DNA from: Uranotaenia lowii
Taxonomy: Eukaryota; Arthropoda; Insecta; Diptera; Culicidae
Length of the DNA stretch: 64,000 nucleotides
Direction of reading: 5' to 3'
Assembly: GCF_029784155.1 (NCBI RefSeq)
Contig: NC_073692.1
Location: 66,411,888 to 66,475,887, forward strand
In this document: positions 47,455 to 60,300 of the stretch, piece after piece
How positions within the stretch are numbered: position 1 is the stretch's first letter
How the letters are laid out: the number at the start of each line of letters is the position of its first letter
Notes under the pieces: generated by a model
The model's input: only the letters and a program-made list of their open reading frames with translations
Told to the model about the DNA's origin: nothing
The model's database searches: none
Program-made: the position numbers and the translations under genes

Positions 47455-49530
47455 TTTATCATTTTTGTCATTTTTGTCATTTTTGTCATTTTAGTCAGTT
47501 TTGTCAGTTCTGTCATTTTTGTCATTTTTGTCATTTTGTCATTTTTGTCATTTTTGTCATTTTTGTCATTTTTGTCATTTTTGTCATTTTTGTCATTTTT
47601 GTCATTTTTGTCATTTTTGTCATTTTTGTCATTTTTGTCATTTTTGTCATTTTTGTCATTTTTGTCATTTTTGTCATTTTTGTCATTTTTGTCATTTTTG
47701 TCATTTTTGTCATTTTTGTCATTTTTGCCATTTTTGTCATTTTTGTCATTTTTGTCATTTTTGCCATTTTTGTCATTTTTGTCATTTTTGTCATTTTTGT
47801 CATTTTTTGTCATTTTTGTCATTTTTTGTCATTTTTGTCATTTTTGTCATTTTGTCATTTTTGTCATTTTTGTCATTTTTGTCATTTTTGTCATTTTTGT
47901 CATTTTTGTCATTTTTGTCATTTTTGTCATTTTTGTCATTTTTGTCATTTTTGTCATTTTTGTCATTTTTGTCATTTTGTCATTTTTGTCATTTTTGTCA
48001 TTTTTATCATTTTTGTCATTTTTGTCATTTTTGTCATTTTAGTCAGTTTTGTCAGTTCTGTCATTTTTGTCATTTTTGTCATTTTTGTCATTTTTGTCAT
48101 TTTTGTCATTTTTGTCATTTTTGTCATTTTTGTCATTTTTGTCATTTTTGTCATTTTTGTCATTTTTGTCATTTTTGTCATTTTTGTCATTTTTGTCATT
48201 TTTGTCATTTTTGTCATTTTTGTCATTTTTGCCATTTTTGTCATTTTTGTCATTTTTGTCATTTTTGTCATTTTTGTCATTTTTGTCATTTTTGTCATTT
48301 TTGTCATTTTTGTCATTTTTGTCATTTTTGTCATTTTTGTCATTTTTGTCATTTTTGTCATTTTTGCCATTTTTGTCATTTTTGTCATTTTTGTCATTTT
48401 TGTCATTTTTGTCATTTTTGTCATTTTTGTCATTTTTGTCATTTTTGTCATTTTTGTCATTTTTGTCATTTTTGTCATTTTTGTCATTTTTGTCATTTTG
48501 TCATTTTTGTCATTTTTGTCATTTTTGTCATTTTTGTCATTTTTGTCATTTTTGTCATTTTTGTCATTTTTGTCATTTTTGTCATTTTTGTCATTTTTGT
48601 CATTTTTGTCATTTTTGTCATTTTTGTCATTTTTATCATTTTTGTCATTTTTGTCATTTTTGTCATTTTAGTCAGTTTTGTCAGTTCTGTCATTTTTGTC
48701 ATTTTTGTCATTTTTGTCATTTTTGTCATTTTTGTCATTTTTGTCATTTTTGTCATTTTTGTCATTTTTGTCATTTTTGTCATTTTTGTCATTTTTGTCA
48801 TTTTTGCCATTTTTGTCATTTTTGTCATTTTTGTCATTTTTGTCATTTTTGTCATTTTTGTCATTTTTGTCATTTTTGTCATTTTTGTCATTTTTGTCAT
48901 TTTTGTCATTTTTGCCATTTTTGTCATTTTTGTCATTTTTGTCATTTTTGTCATTTTTGTCATTTTTGTCATTTTTGTCATTTTTGTCATTTTTGTCATT
49001 TTTGTCATTTTTGTCATTTTTGTCATTTTTGTCATTTTTGTCATTTTTGTCATTTTTGTCATTTTTGTCATTTTTGTCATTTTTGTCATTTTTGTCATTT
49101 TTGTCATTTTTGTCATTTTTGTCATTTTTGCCATTTTTGTCATTTTTGTCATTTTTGTCATTTTTGTCATTTTTGTCATTTTTGTCATTTTTGTCATTTT
49201 TGTCATTTTTGTCATTTTTGTCATTTTTGTCATTTTTGTCATTTTTGTCATTTTTGCCATTTTTGTCATTTTTGTCATTTTTGTCATTTTTGTCATTTTT
49301 GTCATTTTTGTCATTTTTGTCATTTTTGTCATTTTTGTCATTTTTGTCATTTTTGTCATTTTTGTCATTTTTGTCATTTTTGTCATTTTTGTCATTTTTG
49401 TCATTTTTGTCATTTTTGTCATTTTTGTCATTTTTGTCATTTTTGTCATTTTTGTCATTTTTGTCATTTTTATCATTTTTGTCATTTTTGTCATTTTTGT
49501 CATTTTAGTCAGTTTTGTCAGTTCTGTCAT
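47455..49530. repeat. Four-copy higher-order block inside the 9-bp satellite
   Basis: The rare variant TTAGTCAGTTTTGTCAGTTC, preceded each time by a TTTTTATCA unit about four units upstream, occurs at 47491, 48039, 48668 and 49505. Spacings are 548, 629 and 837 bp, so the blocks were duplicated and then changed length. Confidence 0.9.
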
Positions 49531-49719
49531 TTTTGTCATTTTTGTCATTTTTGTCATTTTTGTCATTTTTGTCATTTTTGTCATTTTTGTCATTTTTGTC
49601 ATTTTTGTCATTTTTGTCATTTTTGTCATTTTTGTCATTTTTGTCATTTTTGTCATTTTTGTCATTTTTGTAATTTTTGTCATTTTTGTTATTTTTGTCA
49701 TTTTTGTCAATTTTGTTTT

Positions 49720-51799
49720 TAGATTCGATTTAGACTGCTTTTGATTATTTTTTATCCGTTAAACTTTATTGAAACTTTTTTTCAAAGTGGTGCCAGAAAA
49801 TTTTGCTAGAATTTGATTCAAAAGATGACATATTTGTTGGAGATTTCGAGTTTTGTTTATTTATCAGTAAATAACTCATTTTGCCATAAAAAAGATGAGA
49901 TGGAATTCATTAATAATTTTCTTAAGTTTTTAAGAGTGGCTACAAACAAAGATAAGTTGGCAACACGTCTCCATCGCTAGTTGCGAATAGAGCATCTTCC
50001 GCGCACCGCTTTGCTCTGCTGGTGGCCACCTCTCGGTGCCATAACAGGTTCCTCGGGGTCGGGCGGGGGAGTTCGCGTGGCCACTCGAAATGCCACATGG
50101 TCGAACACTTGTTCGGTCGGGCTTCTGAACGTGATGTCGGGTGCTCGTCCATCCATTTTAGGGGGCCCCCATTTGATTGAAATCGATAAGAGCAGGCACA
50201 CCGACGTCTGATGGGCTGGGGCAACTCTAACGGATTCGCGGATGATTTCCTCGGAAGCTGGACGGTGGAAGATTGGATGTTTGATAAAAAAGAAATCCCG
50301 AGTTGAAGAAACCGGCTTAATTTGAGACAAGAAAAAAAAAGTAAGAGACACAGACGAAAGCGTGGCTCATCTTCCATATCAAATGAGCTAACTAACAGTG
50401 GAGAAGAATAAAAACGAACAGCCAAATATTTGACACCAAATGGCACCCCCTACTGGTAAAAGCTTTGACGAAAACGAAAAATTGGGAGGATAAAACCGCA
50501 CAGTAGAGCCCATTCAGTGAACGAATGAAATGTTGAACTTGGAGACATGTTATATTTTACATATTATCACTATAAATTCATAAAAACAAACAGCTCCCGT
50601 GCTGCGTCGACGATAAAGTTGGGGAATTTATGATTGGTACGATTTATGACCAGAGCATTTTTTGTTGAACCTCAGAGACATGTTTTTTTTGTCACTGATG
50701 ACACCAATATGCCCGTAATAGACGATTGAGCTTTAGGGAAGATATTTGGTTCGAAAACGATGCTGAAATAACTCTAGAAATATTTTTATAACAGCATTGT
50801 TTAAAATAGTAAAAACTGATTATGGCTGTAAAAAAAACCAATTGAACTATGTATTTGTTTTTATCGGAATCTTTTTCAGGCTTAGAATACATCATCAGAA
50901 ATTAGGATCATGTGAGCATTCAGAGTTATAATACAAAAATAGAACACATTTTAAGGCAATACTTCAAAATAAGGATTCGAAAATTTGGTTTTGTGATGAA
51001 ATACGGGGAGTCGAATTCCGAATTTGTTCGTTCGTAAATACATAAGGGGAACATGTCTACCGGACACTTAAATTGAAGGTTTTTTTTTATCAATAACTTC
51101 AAAAATATATTTTTGTTGATATTGGCTCCTTTACTGAAGGGTATCAGTATTTTGATCACTTTACTATATAAGAAGAAAATTAATTTACAACATATTCATT
51201 GAGAAAAAATGGTATTTTATTATTCACTCATTTCCAAAAGTGATGTCCACGACCGAATAGCAAAATTAATATTTTCTAAGAGGTCAACATATTTTTGTTT
51301 TTTGGATCCTTATCTGCTACTGACCATTTGAGGGTACTAAAGAGATGAAAAATGAAAGCATCAAGAAAAAATCGTGTTTAATTTTGAATATATTCTTGGC
51401 CGGTCATAGAGAAATCGTAATTTTATTAAATTTTCTTAATATTCCATTCAAATTTTCGTGTTGTAATCTAATCCGGCATTAGACAAAAGAAAACCAACCA
51501 AAGATAACGTTTATGTGCAATTCCCATTTTACAAGCCGGAAAAACTGTCTACAATACAAATGCAAAGTTAAGGCGATCCTCTCCGTACTACTAGGCAAAA
51601 GCTTTCGATGCCTATCACTGATTTACCTTCACAGACTTGATAACCATATTTCAAATACCATATCAGGCTGCTATTTACTTTATTTCCATGATGTAGAAAC
51701 ATTCTTAGGATATCTAATGCGTTTTTGAAAAATAAATGTAATCCGGCCATAGACAAGTTCACCCTATAGTTCATTCTTGAGAATTCTCGTTTAGAATCC
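49720..51799. other. Anonymous sequence
   Basis: No supported gene. 49,960-50,260 is GC-richer with frames on both strands (minus 49940-50446 and 49977-50351), none with a recognisable domain. The remainder is AT-rich. Confidence 0.4.
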
Positions 51800-51809
51800 A
51801 GAACCTACC

Positions 51810-52066
51810 CACCTACCTAAGGGTGCGGCGCCCCGGTTGATCGACGCATAGAACTGAGATAAAAGATCTCCACTGCTGGCGATCCGGAGCCAGCGTCTTC
51901 ACTTTCTGCCAGCCAAGGTTCTCGTCAACTGTGCGGATTTCAGCGGCTAGACATCGCCGCCACGAGCTTTTGGGCCTGCCTCATCTTCGATGCCCATCTG
52001 GATTCCAATCAAGCGCCTCTCTGCAAATCTAGTTTTCATCTCTGTTACCGTCGAACGGTAACAATG
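51810..52066 (-). pseudogene. 3' end of a non-LTR retrotransposon ORF2 (C-terminal fragment)
   Basis: Reading from 52066 down, the minus strand gives ICREALDWNPDGHRR, a stop, then GRPKSSWRRCLAAEIRTVDE, and DRQQWRSFISVLC, the conserved C-terminal tail of ORF2 in insect non-LTR elements that end in a WxxxGxRxxGRPxxxWRR-type motif. The companion N-terminal/RT part lies at 53511-54551 on the same strand and ends (KWRLIGHKLRRD) just where this piece begins (DGN..ICREAL). The two are best read as one element split by the 52067-53510 sequence. Stops show it is dead. Confidence 0.85.
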
Positions 52067-53510
52067 GCACTCTAAACGATTTCCAATTATATGTCTAATT
52101 AGACAATTCAAGATATTCTTTTCAATATTTGCATTGTATTCTTTTTTTATATATATTAGAATTGGCTCTTTATTATTGTTAAAGTTTATTAATATATGTG
52201 TGTGTTAGCTTTGATTGTAGGGTCGGTCTCACGTCGTGTTTGCACCACGGAGATCATTTGGCTGGGGCGTCCCTGAGACAGGAGAGTCCAGGGACACGAT
52301 TTAGTGTCATACTAATGACTGGTGCTCCGGTCCGATTGACATGATGCGGGCTCCTCCGTGGTCCGATAGTGTAAACATGATGTGATTCTGTGTCTTTGGT
52401 CACCCTAGCCCCATCCTTACCAGTCGAACTCAACAACCAGGAGCTCCCAACTCTATCGCCGAGTACAACATGACAGCCGGAAACTCGGGCGAGAATTGGG
52501 CGAAGTTTGGAGAGTAGGAGGCTGAAAGAAAAAACTTGAAAAGGAAGCCGGCATTCAGTGCTGAACGCTCGAAGAGTGGAGTCACCCTTTTTAACCACTC
52601 CCAGCTCACGTGAAATTTGTGCTCAAGTAAAAGGAACAGCAGCGCGTGTGGATCCAGATAGTTCGAGCACAAGGTCCGTTCCGTCTATAATCGGACCTGA
52701 TTCAGCCTGACCGGATTCCTTCTTTGGCCAAGACTCCGGACGCCAACCAGGAGGAACGATCGAAAGGACGTGCTTTTCCGACATCCAACTTTTCCGACTT
52801 TATCGGGAGCACGTGGCCGGAACGACTACCGGGTAACCAACATTACTGCGAGCCGGAAGGTTCGTGCTGGCGGCAGTCGTGGACCGTTCGAGGACGTCAG
52901 GGGGCGAAAAAGGGGCACTACGAACATCCGAGCCATTTGTGCGGCCTCCTCGGGCTCTGGACGACCAGAATTCCAACACGTGGCAGAAAAGGAAGACAGG
53001 TAAAATTGACAAACCTTTTGTGGTGTGTGGCTTCGCTCGTCATTAAACCCCCCCTCCAAGTCGTCAATCTGTCAGCAAACCACCTTCAACCTCTTCCGTT
53101 TGCCAAAACCAAGTTTTGAGTCGTCTGCCCATTACCACTATCAACCCTCAAGCTCTTTACCCCCTGACCACCCTCAAGAACTTTGTCGTCAACCATTTTG
53201 GCCTGTCTTCAATCAACCCAAGCCCTCCACCTGTCTTCAATCAACCTTACCTCAAACTACTTCAGCTGAAACCATGGGAATCCGCTCCGGGACCAGGACG
53301 TCAACGGCCGCAACGCACTCCCTAATTCCTTCTGTTGTGATGTCTTTCCAATAAACGTATAAAATTAAAAATCAGGTTGTGTTAGTTTCTTCGAGAGCCC
53401 ATATTATTGGAAATTCTTTAGTTGCCGTACCTTTATCCTTGTCCACCCTGTTGTTGTTTCTCTGCTAGCTAGTGGAAGTCGACCCTGAGGGAGTAGCCGC
53501 CTCAGCTAGT
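52067..53510. mobile_element. ~1.45-kb GC-richer insertion splitting the non-LTR element
   Basis: The retrotransposon reading breaks off at 53511 and resumes at 52066, so this segment is foreign to it. 52,070-52,200 is AT-rich; 52,215-53,350 is distinctly GC-richer than the neighbourhood; an AATAAA signal lies at 53,350-53,355. TGTGTTAG occurs at 52201-52208 and 53378-53385, bracketing the GC-rich core. It could be a solo LTR or a non-coding element. Short frames here (for example 52724-53119 plus) overlap frames on the other strand and show no domain. Confidence 0.5.
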
Positions 53511-54551
53511 CGATACTTATATCTCTTCGCAGCTTGTGCCCAATCAATCTCCACTTACGTTCCCGAATCTCGATTTCTAGCGCCTTTTGATGACACGTGC
53601 GATGAAGTTCAACGTTTGAGATCCAGTTGCCAGGCCACTGGACCGCCAGGCCACTGGAAAACTTGCGTCCTCACCGCATATGTGCACCAAGTTTCATACC
53701 CGTACAGCAATACGGATTTGACGTTTGAGTTGAAGATTCGGATCTTAGTTCGTAGAGAGATCTGGCGTGAGCGCCAGATGTTTCGGAGACTCGCAAACGC
53801 AAATCGAGCTTTTCTGATCCGGGTTTCGATGTCCATCTTGGTACCACCATCAGGCGTAATCTGGCTACCAAGATACTGGAAGCACTCCACTGTCTCAACC
53901 TGTTGCCCAGCTACCACGAAATTGGAACGATTTTCTGTGTTGATTTCCATCGACTTGGTCTTTCCGACATTGATTTTGAGACCTCCTGCCTTGGAGCTTT
54001 CGGTGAGGTCGTCGAGTTTGCTCTGCATGTCCGGTTGTGTTTGGGCGAGCAAAACAATATCGTCTGCCCGGGAATGTTGCAGTATCCCAGATGTCAGCGA
54101 AGAGACGGTGCAACATTTGTGCTGACAGGGCAGGGTCGGCTTTCAGCATTTCAGCAGGGATGCAATCGATCCCAGGAGCTTTGTTGGATTTCATGTTCTT
54201 GATTGCCGCTTCTATTTCAGCCAGCGAGGGCGCTTCCGAGTTAACGCCGTTTATGCGACTTACTGTTGGCGCTTCAAGCTGCGGGTTCTGTTGGCCATTG
54301 CTATTCGTGACTCGGAAGAGTTGTTCGAAGTGCTCAGTCCATCGTTTGAGCTGATCTGTTCGATCGGTCAATAACTGACCTGCTCGGCCTTTCAGCGGCA
54401 TTCTTGCATTAGTCCTTGCACCACTGAGGCGGTGAGAAATGTCATAAAGTAATCGGATATCTCCATTGGCGGCGGTTCTTTCTCCCTCTTCGACTAGGGA
54501 GTTTGTCCAGGCTCTCTTGTCTCGTCTACAAGCTCGTTTAACTGCCGCATG
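53511..54551 (-). pseudogene. Degenerate non-LTR retrotransposon ORF2 with deleted RT core
   Basis: From 54551 down the minus strand reads RACRRDKRAWTNSLVEEGE, DRTDQLKRWTEHFEQLF, then MKSNKAPGIDCIPAEMLK and FADIWDTATFPG, the region leading into the RT fingers. At about 54,075 the reading jumps frame straight to ADDIVLLAQTQPDMQSKLDD, which is the ADD catalytic box (the usual FADD/YADD) and thumb, so the RT core between (about 200 residues) is deleted. It continues KINVGKTKSMEINTE, CFQYLGSQITPDGGTK, RKARFAFASLRNIWRS and VLLYGYETWCTYAV, then after a frameshift EIEIRERKWRLIGHKLRRD. The C-terminal end is found at 51810-52066. The deletion, frameshifts and the 1.45-kb insertion make it non-functional. 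Confidence 0.9.
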
Positions 54552-56627
54552 TAATCATAGTTATGATATTTTTTTTTTTTTAACTAGTTCTTTTAAAGCG
54601 AAATTGATGTTTAAATGCAGTTCTGCTGAATGATTTTGTAGTTTAACGACTGTCACTTTATATTCAATAATTATTTCAACATTTATTTCTTGTCAACTGT
54701 GGTAGAGTTTTCAATCATATTTTGAGCTTTTTAAAAACCTTCCAAACTTCGTCAAATTGGTATGAATAACTAAAAATTCAAACAATTACCTGAGGCATGT
54801 TAATTGATTGAAATTATGCAATAGAAAAGGTCTATTCAGATCAAAAAGCCTGCTCATATAACGTACCAGCCCGTATGCGACTTCCCAGTGTTTCCATCCT
54901 GACAAGGTCCAGCGAAATCCACCAAGCACCAGAAAACTGGCAATTATCGAGACCACATAACTACACCGTCCACAAAACTATGTTGCTACCCATCTTGATT
55001 GGAAGTCATGCGCGGATCCAAGGTAGGTGATTTAGAGATTAGGGCGTTCGTTCATCCGTCAGTCGATCAATACCCGCAGCAAGTAATGTATGCCCGGGAC
55101 CCCAAATTTTCGCCATTGTGTTGTTGTGGTGAATGGACTTTTGAAAATTGTTGTTTATTTCCTTTTCGGGGGTCTCGATCAATACTTAATGCTGCATCAT
55201 ATTCGGCGCTGTTCCCGGTGATTTGAGGATTAGGGAAGGTTTTTTTTGCGTCGCGCTCTTCGGTGGGTTTGACCAGCCTGGGGTCCGAAATTGATACCTT
55301 GGGGCCACACGAGCGAAAGCTATCGTACATTGTTTTGGGTAATTGAATGGCATCAGGTGCGCAACACTGCTGCCGGTTAGTGTGTTGGGTCTAAGGAGAG
55401 AAATTTTTTTTGTCCGTCAAATTAACATAATATGTTTCCTCAAACCCCCTGCTCTGACTGATTCCATTCCACATGATCATAACTCGAAAAATTCAAATTT
55501 ACGTGTTTTGTTCGCCCGTTTCCATTGATGGCTGTCAGGTGAGAGTGATGTCTATAGTTTGGTCTATTGGATTATTGTGTACCGTTTTCTAATAAGATTA
55601 TACACTTCTCATGCCGGCCATCAGAGTGGGATCTTTTCACGGATCAAGAGGGATATTTGTCCGAAAATGCTACCGTGTAGGAAGGCATATTTTTAATCTA
55701 ATTATGATCCACCATTTGAAAAGAAACCAATCTGGCTTCCATCGACCGCACACTGGAGGGTAAATTAGTTTTTTTTTTGGCAATCAGACGAGACACGTTG
55801 ACCTATTAAATGAGAGTTTGCCGCATTGATAACTGTGGTGACCAGACAATGATTCGTTATGAAAGATCGCAATTTTAACGACGCTTGTTTCCTATTCAAA
55901 CATTTTTCTCAACTGACTTTTCTTTCAACGTTCACGTTCAAGTATACAATAAAGATTAGGAAAGTATTTGAGAAACAAAGAATAAAGTAGAATAATTTCT
56001 CACAAAAAAACGATGCATAGTTTTTTAAAGAGACGTACCGAATAGTGATATTCGTCCAGATGCGGTCCTGAAGCTGGCTCTGATAGTTAATACTATTTTT
56101 TAGTGAAGAGTCTTAATCAATTGCAATTGAAAAAGCCAACCTTTCAGATGCAGAATATCAAACTTTAAACTGGATTTTTACTTTAAATTTCAATTTAATT
56201 TTGGGGATGAGCTGAAAGCAGTTTCAACACTATAATTGGTGTCGATCTTGAAATCCACTGCTGGAGTCAAAAATCACTGAAAGAACTTCCGAATGTTTCA
56301 CTTTGTTGCTGAGAAAATAGTCGACTGATGACGGGATAGTTTTAATTAACATGAGAAAAATTGAAACATAGGCAAACTGATTTTTGATGATTTCTGCGTT
56401 CTTTAATCGATTTGTCAGCTTTTTTCTATCATTACTTGTTTTTTTTTGTGATTAGTGATTTTAAAATTAATCAGTTCAGAGTTAAATCGATCAACTGATG
56501 AAGTAACTAACTTACATGAACAACGAAATAAATGTTTTGAATCCTTCATTCATTCAACGATACAGATTTTTAGAAAGAATTCCACAAAGTGACGAATTCC
56601 CGGAACGAAACGATACAGATTGTTTTA
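54552..56627. other. Anonymous sequence
   Basis: AT-rich with poly-T runs at 54,571 and 55,770. A frame at 55067-55330 (minus, 87 codons) shows ordinary amino-acid composition but no domain I know. No gene supported. Confidence 0.4.
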
Positions 56628-57306
56628 AGGGGGAAGTAGGGTCTAACGGGTAAAAAAACACCATTTTCACGAATTTTTTTTAGAGCTATCGTTCAAACAA
56701 ATGTATTCAAATATTTTGCATTATACAAAGCATTGTTAAAAGAACATTTAGTAATTTTTTCGTAGAAAAAAAAATTTAAAATGAGCCGGTGACGGAGCAC
56801 TTTCGAGGATACCTTTAAGAAAACAGGATTTGCGGTGGACACTGTATCTCAGCACAGAATCATCTGAAGTAAAAAAATCAGAGCAAAATATTTTAATAGA
56901 TGTTTTTCTGGACCCAAACGATTTTATTTAACTTAAAAACGTAAAAACTACGATCACGAAAAAATCCGCCATTTTTTATCAGTAAAATCTCGCCAAAGTG
57001 AAAAAAAAATCGTTGGGGTTTAGTATTTTATATTTAGGAAACATGTTCCAAATTTTAAATGAATCGGTAGGTAAAGTAGTTTTTAAATGACGATGTCCAC
57101 TGACTTTAAAAATGTGCTTTCGAGAAAAACGCGTTTGAAGTTTCTGCTCTATTGTTTCTGCAGTATTAGATAAGAGGAGATAAAGGCCTATAATTTCTAC
57201 AGTTTTACTTCGATTGACTTGAAAATTTGACACAACATTCTTAAAATGTTTTACTATAAGAAAATAAAAAACTCGATTTTTTTAAGTGTTAGACCCTACT
57301 CCCCCT
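56628..57306. mobile_element. MITE with AGGGGGAGTAGGGTCTAAC ends
   Basis: AGGGGGAAGTAGGGTCTAAC at 56628-56647 faces GTTAGACCCTACTCCCCCT at 57288-57306, identical in reverse complement apart from one extra A. Interior ~640 bp, AT-rich, non-coding. Confidence 0.8.
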
Positions 57307-60300
57307 CATGATAATTTCACAACTTTGTTGAAGGCTGAAAAGCATTTTCACCTGAGCACTAAAATACCCAAGATTTATGTTCAAAACGAGGCTCATAGCC
57401 TACAGGCAAATTGATCATTGAGTAAAAACTTTTTCTTTCAAATTATTTTTTGTCATATTTCACTTTTTATTTTTTATATTACTAATTTTTTTCATGAATT
57501 TTCACTTTGAATTTTCAAAAGTTATACCATTAACGAGACCTGATAGAAAAAAAATACAATTTTGCATTCAGTGCCCATAAATAAGCTCACCCGATTGCCC
57601 TGTTTTATCGGAATTTGCCCGGATATTTGATACAAAATTTGGGATAGGTCCAACCTGACCCGGTTGTCCGGATTACATAAAAATGCCTGGGTTTTGCCCT
57701 GATTTATTCACTTTTATTTTTATTCAAATTACAACTTTTACAAAAATTAGAATGAAAGCTTAAGGTTAAGGAAGCTTAAAATTCGATTCAAAATCTGTCG
57801 ATGAGTTTTGGTCTAAATTTTTCTTTCTTTATTTTTGTTGGGTACTTTCTGGATTTTGAGAAAATTTACCCGGATATTAGCCGGATATTTCGCGGATTTA
57901 TGATCGTCACTTTTGAATTTAAATGCCCGGATTTTGCTATGTTTTATATAAAATTGCCCGATATGTTTGGCTCGGATAATTGCGAAAAAATTCTGACAAT
58001 CTTTCCATTAATAAGTCAAAATCAGTTTCCAAATTCTGTGCACCTCAAAAAATGTGAATTTTGATACTTTCTTTTATGATTGTGAATGTAGACTTTGAGT
58101 TCTGGAGGTGAATTGAAATTTCTATCGCAATTCCAGTTCCTTCACGTTGAAGCAGCTTTCATAAAAAATTGTATTCCTTTTTGGACCCAAAAACTCATAG
58201 GGAACGCAGAAGTTACTAACACACTATCTTTTCTTTTGGTTTATTGCAGCTGGAATCTCTTGTGTTTTACGCGTTAATTTGAATTTAGAAATCTTGAAAA
58301 TGTTTGTGAAATTAAAACTCTTAATATTTAATTTGAGTTCTGTTTGGCAGTACTAGCAAATTTTCCACGATCATTCAAAATATGAATGATAGATTTCAAA
58401 CCGAATCAAATTAAATTAGATCTAAAACTATTTTTTTTATTTCTTGCTTTCATAATTTAAAAAAATTTCTTATTTTGCAATCTAATCAGGAGTTCCTTGT
58501 TAACACAAGGGAAAATAGTACAGCAACAGATTTAGCTTTAGACATCTGATTAATTTTCAATAAACCAACTGTAAACATAAGAAAAAATGAAGAATTTGAA
58601 ATTCTAGTTAATATTTGAATTTTTGATACGTTTTAGCTTTCAATTTTAAAGTAAAGTTTTGTCCTTATTCTAAAATGAAGATTTTTTTTCGAATGAAAAT
58701 ATTTTGAATTACAAATAAACCTAATGGGAAACCTTGCTTAGCTCAAATCTTCATTAAAATGGATTTTTAGTGGCATCAGCACGTTGATGATATTACAACT
58801 ATTAATTTTTTTTGAGAAATATTGGCTAGTAAAACTGCCAATTGAAGTTGTACGTTTCTTATGCGGTCACTTGAAAACTGATCACTCCAATGGAGAATTT
58901 TACTACTATTTTAATTTCTTACTATAAAGGCATTTCAACACTTAAAGGTAAAAGGTCTTTTTTTCATTTCTTAGAACGACCAAGATCTGATTATTTATTA
59001 AACATGGCAGAAATTTTTGAAAATCTGTAGTTAAGAGATTTTTTTTTGTTTTCTGGTATCTGAGCGAATAAAAAAGTAACTACATGATAAAAGCCATAAA
59101 TGCATGACATTTAATTTTTTTTCTAAGAATTTCAGTGTTATAACCATTTTCATCCCACAATTTAACTTTTTCAAATTTGTCATTCCATAAAAAATCCAAA
59201 CAAAATGAAGAATTTAAAAGCTAAAACTTGGAAACAAATGCAAATATTTTTTTCCATTCGTTCTTGTAAACCTAGGCAAATAAGGGAAATTAGTGACAAA
59301 TAAAAAATATGGTCTCTACGTTTCATTACCTAACTCAAATGGCTAGTGGATAAATGGTTAGCAAATTCAAAGTCAACTCTCTAAATAACTCAATAAAAGT
59401 TATTTAGTGTAATAAGGTCCATGGAATTTCAAATTACAGCTGCTTCAGTATGATGGACCGATTTTTTGAGTATTGAGCTTTTGAGTGATAATTAAACTTT
59501 TTTTTTTTAAATAAACACTCCCACGGAGTGGAATTTTTTAAGAAAATTAAATAGCACATCTACTAAGGAAAGTTCCAAGTTTTTTTTTTAGAAATTCATT
59601 AGCATACACCCCCCCCCCTCCATAGAACCACGCATAATCGAATATTGACTATTTAAACTATTTGGCCAAACGAATATCCGGTGGAATATTCTATTGAGTT
59701 TTTAATGATAAAAAACGAAAGTAATTATTTCATTTTCCTTCTATTGAATTCTTCCATTTTAATGACCCTCATGTTTTCAAGTCGACTATTTTCAACAAGG
59801 TGATATTACTAGATGATGTATAACAAAATCTTTTTCAAGAAGGGATCTCTCTGATTTTCAAAATGACTTGTCGCTTCTAGTTTTTTTTAAACAATCACTC
59901 ACATATAGGAGCTCGGACGGTCTGGCAGCACTGCTGTGAATATGGTGTTACTCCTCGTAAGAGGAGGAGAAAACATTGATTTTAGTGTTAAAGTTATCAA
60001 TTTTATTTACTTTTTCTTTGTTCAATCAATATGTAGTTTGATGGTGAATTGAGAAGTTATAAAATTTTAGTGGAAAGTGCAATTCATGAACCAAAAATTT
60101 GGTTTTAAAATTCGTATGGTGATTTGTTCTCTTTACCAACTCGCAAAAATGGCCGGCGAAGTGCTTGCAGTAAACAAGTGCCAGTTTTCGGATGAAGATA
60201 GCGCTGTTATGTTCGAAAGCTCAAAACCAATTTCAAACAGAGATGGCGCAGCTACAACTTTTTTTGAAGAAAGCTCATTGTGTGTTACTAGTTCATGAAA

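Larger units (their letters stand above)
41066..49715. repeat. 8.6-kb satellite of a 9-bp unit (TTTTTGTCA), ~960 copies
   Basis: Almost uninterrupted tandem array of TTTTTGTCA (TGACAAAAA on the other strand). The left edge decays through GTCATGTTTGTCATG (41,066-41,100) and the right edge through GTAATTTTTGTCA and GTCAATTTTG before unique sequence at ~49,720. Rare variants (8-bp or 10-bp units, TTTTTGCCA, TTTTTATCA) mark blocks. The first third is the most homogeneous (41,345-42,780); variants are denser from 45,200 on. Because 9 is a multiple of three and the unit has no stop in several frames, very long meaningless frames exist (repeats of VIF, SFL or CHF on plus; MTK or NDK on minus). Strong strand asymmetry: the plus strand is largely pyrimidine with no A except in TCA. 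Confidence 0.99.

Noticed and set aside
41066..49715. Telomeric repeat
   Set aside because: The unit is not a known telomere motif, the array is internal to unique sequence on both sides, and dipterans generally lack short telomerase repeats.
41066..49744. Very long open frames (up to 2,142 codons) on both strands
   Set aside because: They are the 9-bp satellite read in frame: three-residue repeats (VIF, SFL, CHF, MTK, NDK) with no other content.
53025..53354. 109-codon proline-rich frame ending near AATAAA
   Set aside because: Overlaps other frames of similar length on both strands inside the GC-rich insertion; no domain and no family recognised.
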